From NCBI GenBank assembly GCA_021154065.1, contig JAJKJG010000365.1, forward strand, positions 1 to 5,236: 5,236 nt of DNA, in the 5' to 3' direction. The first letter of the stretch is position 1. Every line of letters begins with the position of its first letter. Positions 1 through 5,236 of the stretch are shown in pieces. The DNA comes from Methylobacterium sp. Lineage in GTDB: Bacteria; Pseudomonadota; Alphaproteobacteria; Rhizobiales; Beijerinckiaceae. The notes beneath the pieces were generated by a model, which did not search any database, was not told the origin of the DNA, and worked only from the letters and a program-made list of their open reading frames with translations. The position numbers and the translations under genes are program-made.

Positions 1-59
1 ACTCGATCCGCCGCCCCCTCGCGCAGAGCCAATAATAACGATCAGGCTTCAAGCGCGCA

Positions 60-737
60 TCAGCCCTGGCCGTTTCCGGCCGCTGCCGGCTCGCCCGTTC
101 CGCCCGTCGTTTCATCGGAGGCCTGATCCTGGGTTGACGCCTTCGGCCCACCCTTGGCCACGCCGACGAGGGCCGGGCGCAGCACGCGGTCGCCGATCAC
201 GTAGCCGGTCTGCACCACCTGGATCACGGTTCCGTTCGGAACGTTCGGGTTCGGGACCTCGAACATCGCCTGGTGCAAATTGGGGTCGAACTTCTGGCCT
301 TCCGGGTCGATGCGCTTCACGCCGTAACGCTCAAGCGTCTTGAGCATGTCGCGCTCGGTCAACTCGACGCCCTCGATCAGCGCCTTGAGCGCGGGCTCGC
401 CCGCCGCCCGCGCCTCCGCCGGCACGCTGTCGATCGCGCGCTGGAAATTGTCCGCGACGGTCAGCATGTCGCGCGCGAAGTTCGACACCGCATAGGTGCG
501 CGCGTCGGCGATCTCCCGCTCCGTGCGGCGGCGCAGGTTCTCCATGTCGGCGAGCGTGCGCAGGAGCTTCTCCTTGAAGTCCGCTCTCTCGGCTTCGAGC
601 TGAGCGACGCGGTCGGGCTCCAGTCCGGCGTCGGGCACCTGGTTCTCGGGCGGAGCGGAACCGGCGTCGTTCGCCGCCGTCGGATTGAATGTCTCATCGG
701 TCGCGCCGGGTTCCGGCGTGTTCGGCTTCGTCGTCAT
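60..737 (-). CDS. grpE: GrpE, nucleotide exchange factor for the DnaK (Hsp70) chaperone
   Basis: GrpE is a cytoplasmic homodimer that opens the DnaK nucleotide pocket and releases ADP, driving the DnaK-DnaJ folding cycle; in many bacteria it also acts as a thermosensor. The 225-residue product shows the family layout. An acidic, Pro/Ala-rich disordered N-terminus (1-40) is followed by a charged, heptad-like coiled coil (about 42-100, including [18 protein letters not shown]). The helical bundle segment comes next (about 100-140), then the beta-wing that contacts DnaK (about 140-195), with the GrpE signature from [12 protein letters not shown] to [22 protein letters not shown] Gly/Ala/Thr-rich tail ends the protein. 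The frame stays open upstream to 914. I chose the ATG at 735-737 because it gives a normal GrpE length and because a candidate promoter lies just upstream, inside the open extension. No clear Shine-Dalgarno precedes this ATG. Neither hrcA nor dnaK/dnaJ, frequent neighbours, is visible here. Identity is secure; the start is less so. Confidence 0.96.
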   Translation of the reverse strand: MTTKPNTPEPGATDETFNPTAANDAGSAPPENQVPDAGLEPDRVAQLEAERADFKEKLLRTLADMENLRRRTEREIADARTYAVSNFARDMLTVADNFQRAIDSVPAEARAAGEPALKALIEGVELTERDMLKTLERYGVKRIDPEGQKFDPNLHQAMFEVPNPNVPNGTVIQVVQTGYVIGDRVLRPALVGVAKGGPKASTQDQASDETTGGTGEPAAAGNGQG

Positions 738-769
738 GGGGAAAGAACCATCTGGAGGAGTTGGGCCAG

Positions 770-798
770 ATATCAGCCCCAAGGCTTGCAAAATCAAG
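770..798 (-). promoter_or_regulatory. Candidate RpoH (sigma-32)-type promoter of grpE
   Basis: Read on the minus strand, CTTG (798-795) is followed by 18 bases and then CTGATAT (776-770). From memory, alphaproteobacterial heat-shock promoters look roughly like CTTG, 17-18 bases, CYTATnT; this -10 would differ at one position. Transcription would begin near 762, leaving a leader of about 25 bases before the grpE ATG at 737, which fits a heat-shock gene. The region is an AT-rich patch in GC-rich surroundings. No CIRCE element (TTAGCACTC with its inverted partner) is seen, so HrcA control is not suggested. The match was made by eye; a housekeeping promoter or chance remain possible. Confidence 0.45.
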
Positions 799-803
799 TT
801 TTG
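789..803. repeat. 15-bp AT-rich palindrome overlapping the grpE -35 region
   Basis: CAAAA (789-793) and TTTTG (799-803) form a perfect inverted repeat around the 5-base spacer TCAAG. It covers the CTTG element of the candidate grpE promoter and lies about 110 bases upstream of the divergent DUF3095 gene, so a bound protein could affect either gene. Short arms of A and T arise easily by chance, and no known operator is recognised. Confidence 0.35.
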
Positions 804-900
804 GAGGCTGACGAAGGCGGCGGAGCCGTGCGGGCCGCCCGTTGTCGCCGTCGCGGCGGTTGCGCCGGTCCAGTCGGATTTCGACATATGCTTCATGACC

Positions 901-904
901 AGGG
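901..904 (+). promoter_or_regulatory. Probable ribosome binding site supporting the start at 913
   Basis: AGGG lies 8 bases before the ATG at 913, a normal Shine-Dalgarno distance. The alternative in-frame ATG at 895 has only a weak GGA about 16 bases upstream. This favours 913 as the start of the DUF3095 gene, although the match is short. Confidence 0.4.
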
Positions 905-912
905 CCTGCTTC

Positions 913-2088
913 ATGACCAGCGCCGAACCGACTGCGACCAGCGAATTGCGCCGCCTCGACGCCTATGCCGCGCTCCCGGCCGTCGACAGCTTCGCGCGCC
1001 TGACCGATGCGGCGCTCTACGCGGCGCTGCCCGACGACTGGGTGCTTGGGCTGGCGGACATCGTGCAGTCGACGGAGGCTATTGCGCAGGGCCGCTACAA
1101 GGCGGTGAACACGGCGGGCGCAGCCGTCATCGCCGCCGTGGCGAACCGGCTCGGGACCCAGCAATTTCCGTTCGTGTTCGGCGGCGACGGCGCCGGCTTT
1201 GCGCTGCCCGGCGAGCACGAGGGGCTCGCGCGGCACGCGCTCGCGAGCGTGGCGGCCTGGATTCTGGATGATCTCGATTTAGCCATGCGCGTCGCCCTCG
1301 TCCCGGTCGCCGCCGTGCGCGCCGCCGGCCACGACGTGCGCGTGGCCCGCTACGCGCCGTCGTCGCACGTGTCCTACGCCATGTTCACGGGCGGCGGGCT
1401 TCGCTTCGCGGAGGCCGAGATGAAGCGCGGCGCTTACGCGGTCGCGCCGGGGCCGCCGGGCGCCCGCCCGGACCTGACGGGCCTGTCATGCCGCTTCGCC
1501 GAGATCCGAGCGGCCCGCGGCGTCATTCTCTCCGTGATCGCCGTGCCAGGTCCATCCGGCTCCGCTTCGGCCTTTGCGGCCCTGTCGCAAGCGTTGCTGA
1601 AACTGGCCGAAAGCAGCGAGGCGGGCCGCCCCATTCCGGAGGAAGGGCCCGAACCGGTCTGGCCGTCCGCGGGCCTTGAATTGGAGGCGCGCGCTGCGCG
1701 GACGGGAACGGGTTCGCTCGCCGCCGCGCGGACACGCGTCGTCCTGCGGGCGCTCGCGTCCTTTCTGATTTTCAAGACGGGCTGGCGCGTCGGCCGGTTC
1801 GACCCGGCCCGCTACCGCCGCCAACTCGTGGAGAACACGGACTTCCGCAAGTTCGACGACGGCTTGCGCATGACGCTCGACTGCACGCCGGCGCTGGCGG
1901 ACCGGATCGAGGCGCTGCTTGACGCCGCCGAGGCGAAGGGCGTCGCCTGCGCCGGCGCGCATCGGCAGACGTCGGCGCTGATGACCTGTTTCGTCCCGTC
2001 GCCGGTCCAGGGCGACCACATTCATTTCATCGACGGCGCCATGGGCGGCTACGCCGCGGCGGCGCAGGCGCTCAAGCGCCACGCATAA
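913..2088 (+). CDS. DUF3095 family protein, nucleotidyl cyclase-like
   Basis: A 391-residue, apparently soluble protein with no signal peptide or membrane segment. It resembles DUF3095 proteins along its whole length. The N-terminal part reads [22 protein letters not shown] (about 40-54), [16 protein letters not shown] (60-75) and [15 protein letters not shown] (85-99). The C-terminal part holds [12 protein letters not shown] (313-324) and the closing [10 protein letters not shown] and [14 protein letters not shown]. The D-I-V-x-S-T stretch (D49) and the GGDG turn (D92) sit where class III adenylate/guanylate cyclases and GGDEF enzymes carry their two metal-binding aspartates, so a nucleotidyl cyclase-like fold is likely. 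The substrate, and whether it is active, are unknown; the lysine that commonly precedes GD in adenylate cyclases is not present here (F-V-F-G-G-D). A long Ala-rich middle segment (about 215-285) shows no recognisable motif. The start at 913 is preferred; 895 would add six residues. The gene diverges from grpE and converges on glnD, so it is probably transcribed alone. Confidence 0.85.
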   Translation: MTSAEPTATSELRRLDAYAALPAVDSFARLTDAALYAALPDDWVLGLADIVQSTEAIAQGRYKAVNTAGAAVIAAVANRLGTQQFPFVFGGDGAGFALPGEHEGLARHALASVAAWILDDLDLAMRVALVPVAAVRAAGHDVRVARYAPSSHVSYAMFTGGGLRFAEAEMKRGAYAVAPGPPGARPDLTGLSCRFAEIRAARGVILSVIAVPGPSGSASAFAALSQALLKLAESSEAGRPIPEEGPEPVWPSAGLELEARAARTGTGSLAAARTRVVLRALASFLIFKTGWRVGRFDPARYRRQLVENTDFRKFDDGLRMTLDCTPALADRIEALLDAAEAKGVACAGAHRQTSALMTCFVPSPVQGDHIHFIDGAMGGYAAAAQALKRHA

Positions 2089-2102
2089 GCGGCTCAAGCG
2101 CC
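2067..2102. repeat. Inverted and direct repeat across the DUF3095/glnD convergent junction
   Basis: GGCGCTCAAGCGCC (2067-2080) can fold as a 5-bp GC stem with a TCAA loop. The 11-base unit GCTCAAGCGCC recurs at 2070-2080 and 2092-2102, so GGCGCT at 2067-2072 can also pair with AGCGCC at 2097-2102 around the junction. The elements overlap the last codons of both convergent genes. There is no T-tract on either strand, so an ordinary intrinsic terminator is not supported; a weak bidirectional stop or a chance GC-rich repeat are both possible. Confidence 0.4.
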
Positions 2103-4883
2103 TCGGCCGGCCGCGCGCAGCGGCGACTCAGCCGCACTCTCGCCCTCGAAAATTTCCAGAAGGGCGCGGCGGATGGCGCCTTGGCGGCCAGGGTGCGTGA
2201 CCTTCGTGCCCGTGAGGTCGGTCACGTAGAACACGTCGACCGCCTTTTCGCCGAACGTCGCGATGTGGGCCGATGCGATGTTGAGGTTGAGTTTGCCCAG
2301 CGCCGTCGTGAGATCGTAGAGCAGGCCCGGCCGGTCGAGCCCCGTCACCTCAAGCACCGTGTGGCGCGTCGAGAGCGCGTTGTCGATGACGACCTCGGGC
2401 GCGACCTGGAAGGGTTTCGGACGCTCCTTGGGGGGCCGTTTGCCGTCCACGAGGTCCGCGATCCGGACCTCGCCCTTGAGCGCGCTTTCGATCGAGCGGG
2501 CCACCCGCTCGGCGCGCCGCAGCTCGTCTTCGTCGCGGTCGAAGGCGCGCGAGAGGAAGATCGTGTCGAGCGCGGTGCCGTCGACCGTCGTGAAGATCTG
2601 GGCGTCGACGATGTTGCCGCCCGACGCGGCGCAAGCGCCGGTGACGATGGCAAGCAGCCGGGGATGATCGGGCGCGAGCACGGTGAGTTCGGTGACGCCG
2701 CGAAAAGCGTCGGTTTCGAAGGACGTCGCCACCGTCCGCCCGGCATCCTCGGTCTCGCGGACAAGCCGGGCGTGCTTCGATTGCCGGGGGGTGTCCACCT
2801 TGAGCCAGTACGCCGGGTTATGGCGGGCGGCGTAGACCTCGAAGGCGGGGTCCGTCCAATCGGGCAGCGCCTCGCGCAGGCGGGTCTGCGCGAGCCTGAC
2901 GCGGTCCATGCGCGCCAGTTCGGAATGACCGCCGCTGAGCACCACCTCCGTCTCGTAGTAGAGCGTGCGCAGAAGCTGGCCTTTCCAGCCGGTCCAGACG
3001 CCGGGGCCGACCGCCTTGATGTCGGCGATGGTGAGCACGAGCAGCAGCTTCAGCCGCTCGACGGTCTGCACGACGCGCGCGAAGCCCTCGATGGTACTGG
3101 GGTCGGAAAGATCGCGGCTTTGCGCCGTGATCGACATCAGAAGATGATGCTCCACGAGCCAGGCGGCCGTATCGGTCTCGGCCGCGTCCAGCCCGAAGCG
3201 CGGGCCGAGCTTGCGGGCGATGGCGGCGCCGAGGAGCGAATGGTCCTCGGGCCGGCCCTTGGCGATGTCGTGGAGGAACAGCGCCACGTAGAGCGCGCGC
3301 CGGTTCTGGATGGAGCTGAAGACCCGGTTCGCGAGCGGATGCTCGTCGCCGGCGCGGCCGGCGTCGATTTCGGCGAGCACGCCGATCGAGCGGACCAGAT
3401 GCTCGTCCACCGTGTAGTGGTGGTACATGTTGAACTGCATCATCGCCACGATCCGCCCGAAATCGGGGATGAAGCGGCCGAGCACGCCGGTTTCGTTCAT
3501 GCGCCGCAGGACCACCTCGGGCGCGTTGCGCGAGGTCAGGATGTCGAGAAACAGGCGGTTCGCCTCCGGGTCGGACCGGAGCGCGGGGCCGATCAGCCGC
3601 AGCGACCGGGCCGCCAGCCGCGTCGCGTCGGGATGGGTCGGCAGGTTGTGGCGGTCGGCCAGCCAGAACAGGCGGATCAGGTTGACGGGATCGCGCGCGA
3701 AGGCGCCCTCGTCCCGCACGTTGATGCGGTCGTTGTCGATGAAAAAGCCCTCCGCCTCGAGATCGCCGCGCCGGCGGCGGAAGCGGCCGAACATGCGGTC
3801 GAGCATGGGGCGGCGCTTGGTCTGGCGCGCTTCAAGCTCCGCGCAGACGATGGCGGTGAGGTCGCCGACATCCTTGGCGACCAGAAAATAGGACTTCATG
3901 AAGCGCTCGACGGCCGAGAGGCCCTGGCGCCCCGCCATGCCGATGCGTCCGGCGATCTGGCGCTGCAGGTCGAAGCCGAGGCGCTCCTCCGCGCGGCCGG
4001 TCGCGAAGTGCATGTGGCAGCGCACGCGCCACAAAAACTCCTCGCAGCGCCGGAAAAGCTGCGCCTCCTCCTCGTTGAACAGGCCGGCCTTGACGAGGTC
4101 CCCGACCTCGCGGACGCGATAGACGTACTTGGCGATCCAGAACAGCGTGTTGAGGTCGCGAAGCCCGCCTTTGCCGTCCTTGACGTTGGGCTCGACGAGG
4201 TAGCGCGACGCGCCGGCCTTCGCGACGCGCCCGTCGCGCTCGCGCAGCTTGGCGTCGACGAACTCGGCGGCCGTGCCCTTGACGATCTGGCGATCGTAGC
4301 GGGCGAGGAGTTCGTCGGAGAGCGCCCGATCGCCGAACAGGAACCGCGCCTCCAAGAGCGCGGTGCGGATCGTCATGTCCGCCTTGGCCTCGCGGATGCA
4401 CTCATCGACCGAGCGCGTCGCGTGCCCCACCTTCAGCTTCAGATCCCACAAAACGTAGAGAATGGCCTCGACCACGCTCTCGCTCCAGGCGGTCTGCTTG
4501 TAGGGCAGCAAGAACAGGAGATCGACGTCTGAGCCTGGCGCCAGCGTGCCGCGCCCGTAGCCGCCCGTCGCCACCACGGCGAGCTTCTCGCCCGCGGACG
4601 GGTTGTCGGCGGGGTAGAGATGCCGCACGACGGCATCGTGGACGAGGCGCACGGCGCCATCCATCACGTTCGAGAGCCTGCGCGCGCAGGCGAGCCCGTC
4701 GCCGTCCGCGATCAGGCGCGCCTGCGCCTCCGCGCGGCCGCGGTCGAGGAGGGCCCGCAACTCCGGCACGAGACGGGCGCGCAGCGACGCCGAATCCCCG
4801 AGCGGCTCGTGCGCAAGGCGCCCCAGAAGGGCGTCGTATTCGTCGTCCAACGGTTCGGCTGCGGGCGGCGCGATCACGGTCAT
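2094..4883 (-). CDS. glnD: GlnD, bifunctional PII uridylyltransferase / uridylyl-removing enzyme
   Basis: GlnD is the cytoplasmic glutamine sensor of the nitrogen regulatory cascade. When glutamine is low it uridylylates PII proteins (GlnB/GlnK); when glutamine is high it removes UMP, which steers glutamine synthetase adenylylation and NtrB/NtrC. The 929-residue product is full length. The nucleotidyltransferase domain carries GGYGRG (107-112) and GSDVDLLF (117-124), with metal-binding D119 and D121, and is followed by the family stretch KDGKGGLRDLNT (235-246). An Arg-rich linker (365-372) comes before the central helical region. The HD hydrolase domain has TVDEH (H495), LHDIAKG (H538, D539), EDHS (547-549), VEHH (578-581) and ADIKAV (D621). 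Two C-terminal ACT domains (about 729-800 and 841-911), with DHPRLL and DRPGLLYDLT, bind glutamine. All these catalytic motifs are intact. The ATG at 4881-4883 gives the usual length, although its Shine-Dalgarno is weak. The gene ends 5 bases from the convergent DUF3095 gene and diverges from the lipoprotein gene. Confidence 0.97.
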   Translation of the reverse strand: MTVIAPPAAEPLDDEYDALLGRLAHEPLGDSASLRARLVPELRALLDRGRAEAQARLIADGDGLACARRLSNVMDGAVRLVHDAVVRHLYPADNPSAGEKLAVVATGGYGRGTLAPGSDVDLLFLLPYKQTAWSESVVEAILYVLWDLKLKVGHATRSVDECIREAKADMTIRTALLEARFLFGDRALSDELLARYDRQIVKGTAAEFVDAKLRERDGRVAKAGASRYLVEPNVKDGKGGLRDLNTLFWIAKYVYRVREVGDLVKAGLFNEEEAQLFRRCEEFLWRVRCHMHFATGRAEERLGFDLQRQIAGRIGMAGRQGLSAVERFMKSYFLVAKDVGDLTAIVCAELEARQTKRRPMLDRMFGRFRRRRGDLEAEGFFIDNDRINVRDEGAFARDPVNLIRLFWLADRHNLPTHPDATRLAARSLRLIGPALRSDPEANRLFLDILTSRNAPEVVLRRMNETGVLGRFIPDFGRIVAMMQFNMYHHYTVDEHLVRSIGVLAEIDAGRAGDEHPLANRVFSSIQNRRALYVALFLHDIAKGRPEDHSLLGAAIARKLGPRFGLDAAETDTAAWLVEHHLLMSITAQSRDLSDPSTIEGFARVVQTVERLKLLLVLTIADIKAVGPGVWTGWKGQLLRTLYYETEVVLSGGHSELARMDRVRLAQTRLREALPDWTDPAFEVYAARHNPAYWLKVDTPRQSKHARLVRETEDAGRTVATSFETDAFRGVTELTVLAPDHPRLLAIVTGACAASGGNIVDAQIFTTVDGTALDTIFLSRAFDRDEDELRRAERVARSIESALKGEVRIADLVDGKRPPKERPKPFQVAPEVVIDNALSTRHTVLEVTGLDRPGLLYDLTTALGKLNLNIASAHIATFGEKAVDVFYVTDLTGTKVTHPGRQGAIRRALLEIFEGESAAESPLRAAGRGA

Positions 4884-4965
4884 CGGCTTAGCATGCCTGG
4901 TCGGCGCTGGACACGAAAGGCGTTTGCTTCGTCCGACCTCGCCTGCGGAGCCTGCGTTAACCGTG

Positions 4966-4982
4966 GTTTCGGATGACGAAAC
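4966..4982. promoter_or_regulatory. Perfect 6-bp-arm palindrome between glnD and the lipoprotein gene, possible operator
   Basis: GTTTCG (4966-4971) and CGAAAC (4977-4982) are exact inverted repeats separated by GATGA. The element lies about 85 bases upstream of the glnD ATG and about 50 bases upstream of the lipoprotein ATG, a position suited to a regulator serving one or both divergent genes; in RNA it could also form a small hairpin. It does not resemble an NtrC site that I know. No convincing -35/-10 pair or sigma-54 site was found nearby, so its role is inference from position and symmetry. Confidence 0.35.
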
Positions 4983-5034
4983 AAATCCCGCTCATCTGCA
5001 TTATCTTATGGTCAAGCTTTGGGTGGGCGGGGCG

Positions 5035-5236
5035 ATGAGGCGAATTGTTATGACGGGGGCGGCCGCGCTCCTGGCGGCTGGATGCGCGGATACGACAGGC
5101 GCGGCTCGAAGCCGCTCCCAAGCGATTTCGGCGGCGTCGCCGGAGGCGCAAGCCGCATCCACGTCCGCATCGAGGGCTTCCGGTCAGGAGACCGTTGTCG
5201 CTTGGGTTCCGCAGACCGGCTTCGTCCAGGGAGCGC
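5035..5236 (+). CDS. Predicted lipoprotein, N-terminal part, cut by the window edge
   Basis: The frame runs open from an ATG at 5035 to the window end, giving 67 residues. The start is a lipoprotein signal peptide: basic MRR, a short hydrophobic stretch IVMTGAAALL, and the lipobox LAAGC with the acylated cysteine at residue 17. The protein is therefore expected to be exported by Sec, processed by signal peptidase II and membrane-anchored; Ala and Asp follow the cysteine. The next 30 or so residues are rich in Ser, Ala, Gln and Thr, a typical flexible tether, before ETVVAWVPQTGFVQGA begins what may be the folded part. I do not recognise the family. A G-rich run (5020-5032) precedes the chosen ATG. 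In-frame alternatives are the ATG at 5008 (nine more residues, no Shine-Dalgarno) and the ATG at 5050 (GAGG nearby, but it loses the basic residues). The gene diverges from glnD. Confidence 0.7.
   Translation, partial: MRRIVMTGAAALLAAGCADTTGAARSRSQAISAASPEAQAASTSASRASGQETVVAWVPQTGFVQGA

Noticed and set aside
1..59. Possible terminator or RNA gene downstream of grpE
   Set aside because: No stem-loop followed by a T-run and no tRNA-like structure could be seen on either strand.
685..912. Upstream extension of the DUF3095 frame to the ATG at 685
   Set aside because: It would overlap the grpE coding region, and the added residues look unlike DUF3095 N-termini; the family-like sequence starts after 913.
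738..914. Open in-frame extension upstream of the grpE start (59 more codons)
   Set aside because: It contains the candidate promoter and palindrome, overlaps the 5' end of the divergent gene, and would make GrpE unusually long with no family-like sequence.
273..1271. A 332-residue open frame on the plus strand
   Set aside because: It runs antisense to grpE and then out of frame through the DUF3095 gene. The translation is low-complexity Arg/Ala/Gly with no recognisable motif.
2181..4532. A 783-residue open frame on the plus strand
   Set aside because: It lies wholly antisense to glnD, has a biased composition rich in Arg, Ala, Asp, Glu and His, and shows no domain; it is a by-product of high-GC codon use in glnD.
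4909..4927. Possible sigma-54 promoter (GG...GC) near glnD
   Set aside because: The distance between GG and GC is 15 bases rather than 10, so it does not fit the -24/-12 pattern.
5010..5015. TTGACC on the minus strand as a -35 box for glnD
   Set aside because: It is a good -35 match, but no acceptable -10 element lies 16-18 bases downstream.

Overview
The window is GC-rich (well above 60% by eye). Codons in the real genes favour G or C at the third position, which leaves long non-coding open frames antisense to them. The GlnD sequence is of the alphaproteobacterial type: about 930 residues, with an Arg-rich linker before the GFFIDNDRINV segment. The GrpE style agrees. The best guess is an alphaproteobacterium, probably of the Hyphomicrobiales (Rhizobiales). 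This rests on family resemblance only; no rRNA or other decisive marker is present.

Layout from left to right. Bases 1-59 lie downstream of grpE and hold nothing I can identify. Bases 60-737 (minus strand) encode the DnaK nucleotide-exchange factor GrpE. Bases 738-912 are a divergent intergenic region containing an AT-rich patch, with a plausible heat-shock (RpoH-type) promoter for grpE and an overlapping small palindrome. Bases 913-2088 (plus strand) encode a DUF3095 protein whose N-terminal half resembles a class III nucleotidyl cyclase core. Bases 2094-4883 (minus strand) encode full-length GlnD, the bifunctional PII uridylyltransferase/uridylyl-removing enzyme. It converges on the DUF3095 gene with only 5 bases between the stop codons, and a GGCGC/GCGCC inverted repeat and an 11-base direct repeat lie across the junction. 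Bases 4884-5034 are a second divergent intergenic region with a perfect 6-bp-arm palindrome. From 5035 to the right edge (plus strand) runs the start of a predicted lipoprotein of unknown function.

No evident operon or dedicated system links these genes. Two are core functions: protein folding and stress (GrpE), and nitrogen sensing (GlnD, which senses glutamine and modifies PII). Between them sits an uncharacterised, possibly nucleotide-signalling protein. No mobile elements, CRISPR arrays, tRNAs or rRNAs were seen. The DUF3095 protein and the two regulatory-looking intergenic regions are the parts most worth a second look; everything else looks like ordinary chromosomal backbone.
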